Shown here piece by piece: positions 20,218 through 32,419 of a stretch of 64,000 nucleotides of DNA. Position numbers and translations under genes: made by a program. The notes beneath the pieces were generated by a model. It made no database searches. It was not told the DNA's origin and saw nothing but the letters and a program-made list of their open reading frames with translations. This stretch comes from Akebia trifoliata (Eukaryota > Streptophyta > Magnoliopsida > Ranunculales > Lardizabalaceae): contig CM030706.1 of assembly GCA_017979445.1 (NCBI GenBank), positions 16,478,967 to 16,542,966 of the forward strand. The letters run 5' to 3'. Each line of letters starts with the position of its first letter. Position 1 is the stretch's first letter.

Positions 20218-23200
20218 ATGGCATCAGAATCTGAGCTCACAGAGATCCGTAAGATCTTGGCAACCTTTGCCAATGATATCAACAGTATAAGAAGCAAAAT
20301 AGAAGTGTTAGAACAAACCTCAAAATCAACGGGCAATCCCCTAGATGACCCAAAAGGAAAGAAGGTAGAAGAGAAAAGTCCACGTGAAGTCTTCGAACTC
20401 GACGGAGACGAAGAGTATGTTGATGAAAATCCGGTGTTAGCTAATAGAATGTCTCAATTAGAATCAGTTATGAAGAGTATAAAGGGTATCGATGAAATTG
20501 CAGTAGGCATTGAAGCTCTGAATCGCATCCCTAGAATCTATTTGCCAGAGAAGTTTGTGATGCCTGAAATAGACAAGTTCAGTGGGACAGGGTGTGCGAA
20601 AACACATCTTAAGGTGTATGTTACCAACATGCGCACTATGGGGCTCAGCGACGAATAGATGACGTTATTGTTTCAAAGAACTTTATCAGGATCAGCACTA
20701 CATTGGCTGATGTCTCAAGATCCAATTACTATGGGTACATGGAAGAACATGTCAAAGGCTTTCTAGCATCAGTATAAGTACAGTACTGAGATTGAGACTT
20801 CAAGAAGGGATTTGGAGGTAACTAAATAGAAAAATGGGGAAACATTCACTGATTTCATTAGTCGTTGGAAGGCCAAGGCTGCCCAAATGTGGGATAGACC
20901 TTCGGAGAAGGAACAAGTAGAGATTATCCTAAAGAACCTCTCACAAGGATATGCTCAGCACCTAGTGGCCCAATATCTCCCTACTTTTGAGTCCTTATTA
21001 CAAGCCGGAAGCCAACTTGATGACGCTTTTGCCTCTAGGGTTCTTTTTAACCCCTCAGATAACAAATCTAAGAAACCCTATGTTCTCAAACCTAGTACCA
21101 ACCATGTCTACATAGCCAACACGTCAGCTACCCCAGCTCAATCCCCAACCCAGACTAATAACCAGGTTCACCCAACTCAACCTCGAACTCCGCGTTGAAA
21201 GCGCCCTCGATCCGCGGGGTGCGCAGATCCGCTTTTGACTCTTGAGGTTTGGGAGTCGCCACCTAGTTATTGTGGTCTAGGAACCAAACTGACTCTAACA
21301 TGGATAAAAAGAACTAATGTACCACAAAAAATCTGAATTCGGGGATCATGTTACGGGGTTGGAAGGTGTTAGGCACCAACCCCGCCCGGCCAAAGCCGGT
21401 CTCTACTAACTTCCCAAATATATCACATTGCTAAAAACCTAGATAAAAATAAAAAAATTACATACCTTTCCGATAGCAAGGATTTTGTTCCCTCAGATCT
21501 GACAAAAAGAGCTCCTTGTACTGTACTCCCTTGCTTCGTTCTGTCTTCGGATTTGACTTCGGATCTCCTAGATCAAGGTATCTCCTTGTTTTTGGATCTG
21601 AACTCTTCAAGTTTGTTGCGGATTTGGGGGTGTTTTTGGAGGGATTTTAGGTATTTTCTAGACTAAAATTGAAGGAGGGATGTTAGGTAAGGAGTTGGGG
21701 CTCCAAAACTAGGGTTTATGGGGGGCTAGGGGAGCTTCTAGACCTACTTCTCTTAGGGTTTATGATTTGATACGAAAATAGGGTGTGAGGACCTCTATTT
21801 ATAGAATTTTTTTAAGGTTGATTTGGATAGAGTTAGTGTTTAATTAGAGATCTTTTAATTAGAGTTGTGTTTTAGTTAAAATTGTTTTAGGTAGAATTGT
21901 GTTTTAATTAGAATTATTTTAGGTAGAATTGTTTTTAAGTTAGAACTCTATTAGATAGAGTTATTATTTAATTAGAATTCTATTATGACTTTTGGTCTTA
22001 TTTGATTGACTTTTAATGTTTTGACTTTAGTCTTAATTGATTGACTTTTAATATTTTGACTTCAGTCTTGCTTAATTGACTTTAATACTTTGACTACAGT
22101 CTTGCTTGATTGACTTTAAATTTTTGAGAACCCCCTTCCATTATTTCTTTAATTCTTTGGACCCCCAAATGGAGGGGTCCTTAAAGAAATATCCCACGAA
22201 CCCTCAACAATTTTACCCGAAAGTCCGATTGATCGATTTTTAAGGTTCAAAATTTTAAATTAATTTCATCAATGTTTCACTTTAATTATTTAATATTTTA
22301 TTTATTAATTTCGAATTTTTTAATTATGAAAATTGTGAAATTACCGTTTTGCCCCCGGAGAGGACTTTTCACGTTTCAAGTCGATTTTTAATGTTCTAGG
22401 ATGTTTTAGAATCGATTTTTCGTAAGGAATTCAATGACAATGTTGGTTTGTGTCATTTATGAAAATTTTTATGTGAAATGATTGTGAACTTTATGAGGGG
22501 CATTTTCATAATTTTGTCAAATTCTGTTAAAATTGGTGAAATGATTTATTTGGTTCCGATTTGTTATTTTATGTGTTTGAGAGAGTTTTCCTAAGCGTAA
22601 CGTAGGCTCTAGGGTTGTTTTGAGGTTAGGGGTATTTTGGTAATTTGGTAATTTTTTAGTGATTTTTATCGTGAAGTTTCTTTTTGGTCTACAAGATGAT
22701 GATTTCTATGTTTCTAGGGTCGTATTTTCCTAGCGTAGCGTGGTTTCTAAGGTTTTGTCAGTTCGAGATACCTCATCCGGATTTCTGAAACACATCTGGT
22801 AACAAAATAAAGCAACGGAATACACATCCATCATTGGGAATCATTGCAATCGGATTGACGAGTTGATTAATTAGGCGAGTGCAAAAATGGGGTGTCTACA
22901 CGCGTCAGTTTACCAATCTAGGGATGAGTCTCACTATAGCTCTTCACAAATTGATGAAAAAAGGGCTTCTTACCCCTATCCAACCTCGACCTTTGCCTAA
23001 TCCCTTTCCAGCTGGACACAATTCTAACTTGTTCTACGAGTTCCATCAAAATTCTGGCCATCACACGGATCGATGTATCACCTTGCGCCATGCCATTCAA
23101 AACTTTATTGACAACAAAAAGGTCACAATCCCTAGCCCACCAAATGTCACCACTAATCCACTACCTACCTATCAACCTCCACTAACCCTGAATATGGTTT

Positions 23201-23265
23201 CCCATACCCCCATTACTATTCGATCCTGTCTCTCTTATCCATCCCATCCAAGTCAAATCGCCTAA
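20218..23265 (+). pseudogene. gag of element 2, split by a solo LTR and stops
   Basis: It starts MASESELTEI at 20218. In-frame TAG codons occur at 20656-20658 (CAG in element 1), 20764-20766 and 20827-20829. The capsid-like core follows (ALHWLMSQDPITMGTWKNM, ETFTDFISRWKAKAAQM, EIILKNLSQGY), then a proline- and glutamine-rich linker to 21195. The reverse solo LTR occupies 21196-22900. The frame resumes at 22901 with RQFTNLGMSLTIALHKLMKK and a zinc-knuckle remnant EFHQNSGHHTDRC, in which the first cysteine expected for this type (CxFHxxxGHxTxxC) is tyrosine or phenylalanine. It shifts frame around 23225. Gag would form the particle core. Confidence 0.85.
21196..22900 (-). mobile_element. Solo LTR of the Tat family, reverse orientation, 1705 bp
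   Basis: It reads TGAAAGCGCC...GGTGTCTACA on the plus strand, the reverse complement of the LTRs in this window. It is flanked by CGCGT at 21191-21195 and again at 22901-22905, a perfect 5-bp target duplication. No internal region remains, so it results from recombination between the two LTRs of a complete insertion. The TATA box lies at 21795-21803 (minus strand). It inserted into gag after element 2 was already in place. Confidence 0.93.
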
Positions 23266-24318
23266 TTATCCCCTTGCCGGGATAGCTTTCACTGATGAGA
23301 TTTTCACTACGAACTATGGACCATTTGATCTAACCTTGAATGATACATAATATTTATCCCCACCTCGCTACAGTAGTCCCGCATTCACTAGTTACCTGTT
23401 GGCTCAAATGAACCCGAAAAGCCCTGTATCTTTGACAGATAAAGATCCATATTTGTTAATTGAAGAAGATGAACCTTTCTCCCTCTCTTGTGATGAAGTT
23501 AGACATATGACTCGAGGGGAAAGAGTTTTTAAGCCACAAGAACTCTGTGTTGATAATCCCGCGGCTGTGATAAGAAAAAAAAGAAAATATCCTATCAAAG
23601 AAAATATCGAAGAAGATAACTCCGTGATCAAGCAGTTGAAGAAATCAGGAGCTAATATCTCGATTTGGGGTTTACTTATAGCTTCCACTGCCCATAGGGA
23701 GGCTGTTCTCAAAGTACTAAACACAACCCAAGTCTCCCTTGATACTTCTTCAGATCAGCTAGCCCGTATAGTAGGGGCAACTTAGGTAGAGAATATCCTA
23801 TCCTTCTCGGACTCAGATCTCCCAAAAGAGGGAGTAAGCCACACTAAGCCATTGTACATTACAGTTGACTGTAATGGGATGAGGGTACCTCTGGTTTTGA
23901 TTGATAATGGGAGTGCATTGAATGTTTTCCCTTTGAAGACTGCTACTTGTCTTGGGTTTAAAGCTAAAGATCTCAAGCCCTTTGAAGACTTCTGGTACTG
24001 GGAATTTTGCACCTTCGATTGTCCACAGGCATAGCTGAATTTCCTGTGGAATTTCAAGTCATCGATATCCAGTCTTCTTTCAATTTACTATTAGGAAGTC
24101 CATGGTTACACCAGATCAAAGCCATCCCTTCCACGCTGTACCAGAAGGTCAAGTTTATCAAGGATGGGCTAGTAATTACTCTCTATGGAGATGCTGAAAT
24201 TGTAGGAATTGTAAACAGTACTGAAGCTAAGAATGAGCCGTTGCTTGAGATTCAGCCAGAACAACAAGGGATAGAGCTTAGCGGGTTTGAATTTGAGAAA
24301 ATCTACTCAGTTCAATAG
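23266..24318 (+). pseudogene. Protease region of element 2
   Basis: A spacer with MNPKSPVSLTDKDPY and an acidic-basic stretch (23399-23785) ends in a TAG at 23783. In the same frame 23852-24034 encodes the aspartic protease: PLYITVDCNGMRVPLVLID then NGSALNVFP, with DNGSA in place of the usual DTGSA, a form also seen in Tat elements. A frameshift near 24005 moves the rest (EFPVEFQVIDIQSSFNLLLG, SPWLH) into another frame to 24318. The protease would cut the polyprotein. Confidence 0.8.
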
Positions 24319-24368
24319 GATCACTCCATGAAAGAATATTTCCCTATTGAGAACACCTCTAATGCTAC

Positions 24369-26078
24369 ATGGCCAATATGTTCAAAAAAATGAGATTTTT
24401 TCCCAGTATGGGCCTAGGTCGCAAGCAACAAGGTATTAAAAAAACACCAGTGATTAAGGAAGTCATCGGCACATTCGGACTAGGATATAAGCCTACTAAG
24501 GAAGACTGGGCCCAATACTGGAAGACAAAGTGGGACAAGACAATTGCAAAAAGGCAAAAGCGCACCACGGATCTCATTAAAATGAAGTCCTATCGTAAGA
24601 CCCTTAATGGCTATTTCGTGAAAGAAGGAGAAGACTTCCGTTATTGTGGGTTCCCAGTATCGTTCATTGATCACATCACAGGTACTCGTCTACCGGGGTT
24701 TGAAATCTTCTTTGGCATGGAATGGCCCGGAATGGAAGCAAGCATAGAAGCTGAAGAGAAAGAAGTTGAAGATTGGCAGCTCAATCTGGACTCCTTCAAT
24801 ATTGAGCAGTTATTCATTGAAGATCACAGTGTCCTACTGTTGTTGGTTGAGAAGGGGATCCCAGATCCTCAGTCTGTAATCAAACCTGCTGTTGGGTGTC
24901 TTTCTAATTATCATGTAATTAGTTCTTTGCTGCACGTCAAGACTGGGTCTGTCAGTCTGATTAGTCCTGTTCAGTCTGATGTACCTGATGAGTCATTTAT
25001 TTCTGTTGAGTCAAGTAAATTAGTTGTTGCTGCTGAGTCTATTATTTCTAGTGAGTTCGTTTTTCCTGTTGAGTCAAGTGAGTCTATCAAGTCTGCAATG
25101 AGTCCTGTTACCCTATCTCTTTTTAATGAAATGAAAGAAATTTTTGATTACCCCGAGTGTAATAATAATTTAACTAATAAGCTGGCTTTGGAGGGAGAAT
25201 CTTCTGACGAAGAACCTCCCCCTGAAATAATCAAGTTACTTGAACAAGAAGATGAACGTCGGGCTCAACCTTTAATAGAAGAAGTAGAAGTTATCAACCT
25301 CAGAATAAAAGAAAATCCTCAGGAGATTCAGATTGGGATCACCTTATCTCCCGATGAACGCAAATGGATAGTAGACTTACTCAGAAAGTTCAAAGACGTG
25401 TTTGCGTGGTCTTATGAAGATATGCCGGGAGTAAGTACAGACATTGTTCAACATCGGATTCCGTTATATCCTGATGCTCGACCAATCAAACAGAAACTTC
25501 GACGTATGAAGCCGGAATGGACTCTAAAGATTAAAGAAGAAGTTACAAAGCAGATTAACATCGGATTCTTGGAAATAGTAGAATACCCTGAGTGGATTGC
25601 TAATGTCGTCCTAGTGCCGAAAAAAGATGGAAAAGTCAGAATGTGTGTGGATTTCAGAGACCTAAACAAAACAAGCCCAAAAGATAGTTTTCCTTTACCA
25701 CACATAGATGTTTTAGTAGATAGTACGGTAGGGCACGCTTTACTGTCCTTCATGGATGGTTTTTCAGGGTATAATCAGATAAAAATGGATCCTCGAAATA
25801 TGTAAAAAATGTCATTCATCACACAGTGGGAAACCTTTTACTACAAGGTTATGCCTTTTGGTTTGAAGAACGTTGGAGCCACCTATCAAAGAGCAGCCAC
25901 AACTTTACTACATGACATGATACACAAGGAAGTCGAAGTCTATGTGGATGATATGATAGTCAAATCCAAGGAACGACTGTGGCATTTTACTGCACTAGAA
26001 AAATTTCTCACAAGGATTCAAAAGTACCAACTCCGCCTCAACCCGCATTTCTGGTCAGTTAAAGAGGGATCGAAGTAG
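24369..26078 (+). pseudogene. G-patch-like segment and reverse transcriptase, element 2
   Basis: The ORF starts MANMFKKMRFFPSMGLGRKQ, a G-patch-like stretch found between protease and RT in Tat elements. A long acidic, serine-rich linker follows (to about residue 330). The RT domain begins near 25450: NVVLVPKKDGKVRMCVDFRD, LNK, SFMDGFSGYNQIKMD, then a TAA at 25803-25805 where a glutamate codon is expected, then FYYKVMPFGLKNVGATYQRA and VYVDDMIVKS with the catalytic YVDD. It shifts frame after 26070, where bases are missing (SVKEGSK). It would copy the RNA into cDNA; this copy is inactive. Confidence 0.88.
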
Positions 26079-26513
26079 ACCTTGTAAAGATTAAAGCTAT
26101 CCAAGAGATGCCACCGTCTGAGACTGAAAAGCAGATTCGAGATTTTTTGGGCAGAATCCAATATGTCAGCAGATTCATCGCTCAACTCACCACATCTACG
26201 AACCTATTTTCAAGCTTCTCAAGAAGAATGAACCAACAGTTTGGAATGAGCAATGTCAAAAGGCTTTCGACCAAGTCAAGGAGTATCTCTTAAACCCGCC
26301 TTTTTGGTTCCACCTACACCAGGTAAATCACTTCTTCTTTATCTGTCAGTCATAGAAGAAGTTATGGGATGCATACTTGTACAGTATGACAAAGATACTC
26401 GTAAAGAAAGGACTATCTATTACATCAGCAAAAAAATGTTAGAGTATGAACGAAAGTATTTAGCCCTAGAAAAAACTTGTTTTGCACTGGTATGGGCTAC
26501 TCAGAGACTCTGA
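26079..26513 (+). pseudogene. First (gypsy-type) RNase H and connection, element 2
   Basis: MPPSETEKQIRDFLGRIQYV at 26108 is the RT connection motif. A frameshift near 26200 moves the text to the 26253 frame: FLVPPTPGKSLLLYLSVIEE, ILVQYDKDTRKERTIYYISK, YLALEKTCFALVWATQRL, then TGA at 26511-26513. This is the domain whose tail is fused to gag in element 1. Confidence 0.8.
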
Positions 26514-27200
26514 CACTATATGCTATCTCATTCAATTATTTTGTTATCTCGGATGGATCCTCTCAAGTATCTTTTCGAGAAACCGATGTTGATAGGGAGA
26601 ACCGTGCGATAGTTGTTGTTGTTATCAAAGTTTGACATCACGCATGTTACACAAAAATCTATTAAGGGGAGAGCTGTGATAGAATACTTGGCAGATCACC
26701 CTGTAGTTGAAGGAATAAGGCATGTTGATCAATTCCCAGATGAGAACATTTTGCATGTTGAAGAAGAACCGCATAACCAAACATGGTAGTTGTACTTTGA
26801 TGGAGCCGCCAATCAGAATGGGTATGGAATAGGGGCAGTCTTGTTTTCTCCGGAATGATGCCACATTCCAATCGCTATTAAGTTAGCCTTCTCTAACACC
26901 AATAACACAGTCGAATATGAGGCATGCATCGCAGGGCTTAAAGCTGCTTTGAATCTGGGCATTACAGAAATTGAAGTTTTTGGGGATTCAGCCTTGGTCA
27001 TACATCAATCATTGGAAGAATGGAAGACTAGGGATGAAAAGTTGAAGCCTTATCATGAGTATCTGTTACACTTAGTGAGTAAGTTTAAAGCTATCCTGTT
27101 TCAACACTTATCAAGGGAAGATAACAAATTTGCTAACTCTTTAGCCACCCTATCTTCAATGATCCATTTACCCCTTGCCATGGAATTGAGGTCGATCACC
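26514..27200 (+). pseudogene. Second (archaeal-type) RNase H, element 2
   Basis: Homologous to 8168-8872. It is interrupted by several stops, including one in VR*LLLLSKF, TGG to TAG before LYFDGAANQ, and TGA in SPE*CHIP. The motif residues (DG, EYEA, GDSA) remain; the last motif reads NKFANS, so the final Asp is replaced by Asn. Tat elements carry this domain in addition to the usual RNase H. Confidence 0.8.
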
Positions 27201-28514
27201 GTCGAAGTCAAAAACAAACCTGCATATTGCTATCAAATCAACATTACTACTCGACTACCCGATGGAAAATCATGGTACACAGATATAAAAAGAATCTTAA
27301 AAAAACAAGAATTCTCAGAAGAAGCATCGAGGAAGGAACGACAAACCCTACTAAGATTAGCATCTCAATTCATCTTATGCGCAGGAAGTTTATACAAAAG
27401 GTCTTATGATGGGATTCATTTGTCATGTGTCGATGAAGATCAGGCTGAACAGATAATGGTTGAATTACATTCAGGGGAATGTGGCCCCCACATGAGTGGG
27501 AAAATGTTAGCTAAGAAAATTATGAGACAAGGGTATTACTGACCCACGATGGAAACAGATTGTCATCACATGGTCAAAACCTGCCACAAATGCCAAATAC
27601 ATGCAAATCTCATACATTTGCCACTATCTCAATTAGTTGGTCTGACTTCACCGTGGCCATTATCAATTTGGGGAATTGACATTATTGGTAAAATATTGCC
27701 TAAAGCATCAAATGGGCATGAATACATTTTAGTTGCTATCGATTATTTTACTAAGTGGGTCAAAGCTTCCTCTTATGTTATCTTCACTGCATCTCGAGTT
27801 GCAAAATTTATCCAAACGAATATCATTAGTCGATACGTGGTACCTTCGGAACTGATTTCTGATAACAGATCCCACTTCAAAGCTGAGGTTATTACATTGT
27901 ATTCAAAGTTCAAAATCTCGCACCACAAATCATCTCCTTACCATCCTTAGACCAATGGAGCAGTCGAAGTAGCTAGTAAGAATCTTAAGACTATCATCAA
28001 GAAAATGTGTCAATCACATCTAGATTGGTCAGAAAAACTACCATTTGCACTATGGGCATATCGAACTTCAATTCGATCCTCTATTAGAGCTACTCCCTAC
28101 TCCTTAGTGTATGGCATGGAAGCAGTTTTGCCAGTTTTGGAAATTCTATCTCTCAGGGTCTTGTTGGAAAGTCAGTTATCAGAAGCAGATTGGATTCGCC
28201 AACGATATGCATAATTGAATTTGATCGAAGAAAAACGACTGAGAGCTTTGTATCACGTACAAACTTATCAAAGAAAAGTCGCCCGTGCGTTTGACAAAAA
28301 GAGCAAGGCCTGTCACTTACAAGTTGGGGATTTAGTACTCAAAGAGAATCGGGTACCTATCTTTGACCCTAGAGGGAAGTTCAAACCAAATTGGGGAGGT
28401 CCATTCATCATCCAGAAAATATTACTAGGAAAAGCTGTCAAGCTTCAAGATCATGATGGAATCGAATTACCAGAACCAACCAACCTTGACCAAATCAAAC
28501 GATACTTCATTTAA
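27201..28514 (+). pseudogene. Integrase of element 2
   Basis: The zinc domain (ELHSGECGPHMSG, KTCHKCQ) is intact apart from TGG to TGA at 27541-27543. The catalytic Asp in WGIDIIG is kept; the second motif reads ISDNRSHF; a TAG at 27948-27950 replaces the glutamine of RPQTNGAVE, followed by GAVEVASKN. The core continues [20 protein letters not shown], then TAA at 28212, and the C-terminal domain runs 28215-28514 with VGDLVLKENR and FKPNWGGPFII. Unlike element 1 it has no frameshift in the core. Confidence 0.85.
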
Positions 28515-29004
28515 TGAGGCTATCTTTGGCCAAATCAATTCTCCTATTACCCAGTTCAATATATCCTTTCTCAACCCCTTTGCAGCCTTTTCAAAAAGAA
28601 AAAAATCATGCCTTTTTATTTCTTAGCCTAATTACCTAACCTAAGGGAGGGAAGATTCGAACTACGTTTTGGTCTGATCCCAAAATTCTGGGGTACGTAG
28701 GCAACCTGAGAAGTTACTTCAGGCCCGACCACATCAAAATAAAAAACATAGATTCCCCAACAAAGAAAAAATCTAAAAAGAAAAAAATTCAAAAGAAAAA
28801 GAAATATCTTCAGAATAGGGAATAAAATTTAAGACAAAATAAAAGAAATGCCACACAAGGGGCATTCGGGTTTTTGAGCCTCAAAATCCTTTTCTTTTTA
28901 TAACCAGTCCTAAACTTACCTATAAAAGTCCTCCTATGTACCATGTGAAAAGTCAAGGAAGATAGCAAAGCATGATCAGACAGCTATTCCATAAAAAATA
29001 AAAA

Positions 29005-29222
29005 AATGGCCTAGGTTGAAAACCTCAAAAGGGCGACTTAAGTAAAAATTAAGGCAAGCTCGCAAGGTTGAAAATCTGAAAAGACAACTTTGACAACAAT
29101 CAAAGCAAAGAAAAAAGAAAGCTCGCTAGATTCAAAACCTGAAAAGGCAATCTAGGCAAAATTTAGAGCAAGCTCGCTAGATTGAAAACCTGAAAGAGCG
29201 ATTTAGGCAAAAGTTAGAACAA
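29005..29222 (+). repeat. 54-bp tandem repeat set, element 2
   Basis: Four diverged units with GCTCGCTAGATTGAAAACCT, the same family as 10690-10920. The first unit is worn (GGCCTAGGTTGAAAACCTC). Confidence 0.65.
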
Positions 29223-29949
29223 CAAAGCAAAAAGAATAAAATCTAAGAGTAGTCCGAGCTGAAACATCAGAAGTCCGAATAATCAAGTTCAATACTTAGC
29301 TTAAACCAGGCACAGACTCAAAAGCCACTAGTATCTTGTCTACGATCGATTTGAAAATTTTTACTTCCCTAAGTGAACCAAGGGAGAGAAGGGTAAATTC
29401 TATAATGACTCTCAAAAGGAAATATTTTATTTTTTTGAACCTGATTCAAAATCTTCTATAAAATTAATCAAAATTAAAAGTTGAATCTTTATTGCGCTTG
29501 TGGTAATTAAATATTTCAAACCTTCATACAAGGGGCATCTTCTTTTTCCTCTAAATATGTAGTTTCCCCTTTATATTGGGGGTATTTTTTTTTGCATGAT
29601 GTATTCAGTTATCTCCAATGTCATGTTTGTTAACAAACCAGGGGTATTTTATTTTTGAGCAATGTTAATCCTAAAAGATAATGGGAAACCCAAACTTAAG
29701 GTTACCCTCTTGATAACAGTTTTTCGAAAAATCCTTGAGGTTCAAAAGAAATAAAAACTCAGGTTTTAAATTCATAAAACTTTTGGATAAAATCTTGAGG
29801 TTCAAACAAAAGCATTTTGGATCTCACATAGGAGATAGGCATTCATTCTGTCCCAGATCTATTCATTCCCAAATTCAACCACTCTTTATCAGATTCATTT
29901 TCAATTGTTCTTTCCCAGATTTATTCCTTCATTCTCAGTTTTACTCAGC

Positions 29950-30345
29950 CAGATGCTGCTGAGGGTTTCTCAGAATTATGCTCAGTTACCGTCGAGGGTT
30001 TTCTCAGAATTATGCTCAGTAATCGCCAAGGGTTTTCTCGAAATTATGTTCAGTTACCGTCGAGGGTTTTCTCGGAATTATGTTCAGTTACCGCCGAGGG
30101 TTTTCTCGAAACTATGCTCAGATGCTGCCGAGGGCTTTCTCGAAATTATGCTTAGTTGCAGCCGAGGGCTTTCTTAGATGCCGCCGAGGGCTTTCTCGAA
30201 ATTATGCTTAGTTGCCGCAGAAGGTTTTCTCGGAATTATGCTCAGTTACAGCCGAGGGTTTCTGGAATTATGCTCAGTTACTGCCGAGGGTTTTCTCGGA
30301 ATTATGCTCAGTAACCGCCGAGGGTTTTCACAGAATTATGCTCAG
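29950..30345 (+). repeat. 34-bp minisatellite, about 12 units
   Basis: Units read GGTTTTCTCGGAATTATGCT then CAGTTACCGCCGAG. The 34-bp period changes reading frame every unit, unlike the 33-bp form of element 1. After the array, the short motif TTATGCTCAG recurs down to about 30445. Confidence 0.8.
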
Positions 30346-30707
30346 TTTATGCTCAAATTATGCCCATATTATGCTCAGTTATGCTCAGTTTATGCTCAGT
30401 CTATGCTTAGATTATGCTAAGTTTATGCCCAAATTATGCTCAGATTTTAAGTGCACACACTTGTACAGTTGTTACATTAGTCAAGGAGAATTTTCTAAAA
30501 TTCAAGGATCTGACACTGTCGGTGAGAGTTCTCGTTCGATGACCTGACAACCTTTTAGTTCGAGGAGAGTTTTACGCTCAAAGATCTGAACATCCCGACG
30601 AATTGCTAAATTAGGCTACAAAATGAACTGTCACTAGCTTTGGCATTCGGATATCGCACTATCTACTAAAATAGATTTGTTATCTAGTTTGCTTCAACCC
30701 TCTGGCA

Positions 30708-30719
30708 AAGAAGGGCATC
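30708..30719 (+). other. Polypurine tract of element 2
   Basis: AAGAAGGGCATC directly before LTR start TGTAGACACC; it differs from the element 1 tract by one base. Confidence 0.75.
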
Positions 30720-32419
30720 TGTAGACACCCCATTTTTGTACTCGCCTGATTAATCAACTCGTCAACCCGATTGCAACGGTTCCCAATGATGGATGTTTAT
30801 TCCAATGCCTTATTTTGTTACTAGATATGTTTCAGAAATCCAGATGAGGTATCTCGAACTAACAAAACTGTAGAAATCACGCTACATTAGGAAAATATAA
30901 TCCCAAAAGCTTAGAAATCATCATTTTTTAGACAAAAAGAAGCTTTATGATAAAAAAACACTAAAAAATGATCAAATTACCAAAATACCCCTAACCTCAA
31001 AACATCCCTAGAGCCCACATTACGCTTAGGAAAATCCTTTCAAACTCATAAAACAACAAATCGAAATCAAATAAATCATTTCGCCAATTTTCACAAAATT
31101 TGACAAAATTACGAAAATGCCCTCATAAAGTTCACGACCATTTCACACAAAATTTCATAAATGACAGAAATCAATATTCCCATTAAATTCCTTACAAAAA
31201 ATCGATTCTAAAACATCCTGGAATATCAAAAACTGACTTGAAACGCAAAAGTTCTCTCCGAGGGCAAAACGGTAATTTTACAATTTTCATTTCGAAATTA
31301 ATAAATAAAACATTAAATAATTAAAGTGAAACATTAATAAAATTAATTTAAAAATTTAAACAAAAAAAATCAATCAATCAGGCTCTCAGGCAAAATTGTT
31401 AATGGTTGCCAAGATATTTATTCAAGGACTCCTCCATTTGGGGGTCCAAAGAATTAAAGATATAATAGAGGGGGGTTCTCCAAAAAATTAAAGTCAATCA
31501 AGTAAGACTAAAATCAAAATTAAAGTCAATCAAGTAAGACTAAAGTCAAGATATTAAAGTCAATCAAGTAAGACTAAAGTCAAAATCTTAAAGTCAATCA
31601 AATAAAACCAAAAATCAAAATCCTAATAGAGTTCTAATTAAATAATAATTTTATTTAACAATCCTAATGAAATAATAACTCTATTTAATAGAATTCTAAC
31701 TAAAATATAACTCTACCTAAAACAGTTCTAATTAAAATATAACTCTAACTAAAAGAATTATAATTAAACACTAATTCTATCTAAACAAACACTTAAAAAA
31801 ATCTATAAATAGGGGTCCTCACAACCTATTTTCGCATCAAATAATAAACCTTAAGAGAAGTAGGTCAAAAAGCTTCCCTAGCCTCCCATAAACCCTAATT
31901 TTGAAGTCCCAACTCCTTACCTAACACCCATACTTCGATTTTAGTTCGAAAAACACCTAGAAGCCCTTCAAAAATACCTAGAAATCCATAAACAAATCTG
32001 AAGAATCTAGATTTAAGAAAGAGATACCTCGCCTCGGAGATCAGAAATTAGATCCGGAGACAGAATGAAGCAAGGAGTACTGTACAAGGAGTTACTCTGT
32101 CAGATCTGAGGGAACGAGAACGTTGTCTTCGGAAAGGTATAAATTCCTTAATTTTTTTTTATTACTTAGGTCCTTTACAAATGTAGTTTATTTGGGAATT
32201 AGTAGAGACCGGCGTTTACCGGGCCGGGGTTGGTGCCTAACACCTTCCAACCCCGTAACTTGATCCCCAAACTCAGTTATATTTTTTTAAAGTAGATTAA
32301 TTGTTTTTATCCGTTTAGAGTCCAAGTTTGGTTCCTTGACCGTAATAACTAGGTGGCGACTTCCAAACCTCAAGAGTCAAAAGCGGATCCACGCACCCCT
32401 CGGATTGAGAGCGCTTTCA
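30720..32419 (+). repeat. LTR 3 (3' LTR of element 2), 1700 bp
   Basis: Same ends as LTR 1; TATA box at 31804-31812. By eye it differs more from LTR 1 and LTR 2 than those do from each other. It is followed directly, without a primer-binding site, by a tandem array belonging to a further internal region. Confidence 0.9.

Larger units (their letters stand above)
28515..30707 (+). other. 3' untranslated region of element 2
   Basis: Counterpart of 10193-12681. It has the conserved TACGTAGGCAACCTGAG block (28690-28715), the 54-bp repeat set at about 29005-29222 and the 34-bp minisatellite. Open frames at 29735-30547 follow the repeats. Confidence 0.7.
16232..32419 (+). mobile_element. Ty3/gypsy retrotransposon, Tat/Ogre-like, element 2 (near full-length, decayed)
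   Basis: It shares organisation and sequence with element 1: leader, DUF7745-like ORF1, gag, protease, G-patch-like segment, RT, two RNase H domains, integrase, repeat-bearing 3' region, polypurine tract and 3' LTR (30720-32419). Unlike element 1 it keeps protease and RT. Its 5' LTR is either LTR 2 (12693-14426), with the LINE now in between, or missing. A solo LTR in reverse orientation splits gag. Every ORF has stops or frameshifts, so it is not autonomous. Confidence 0.88.
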
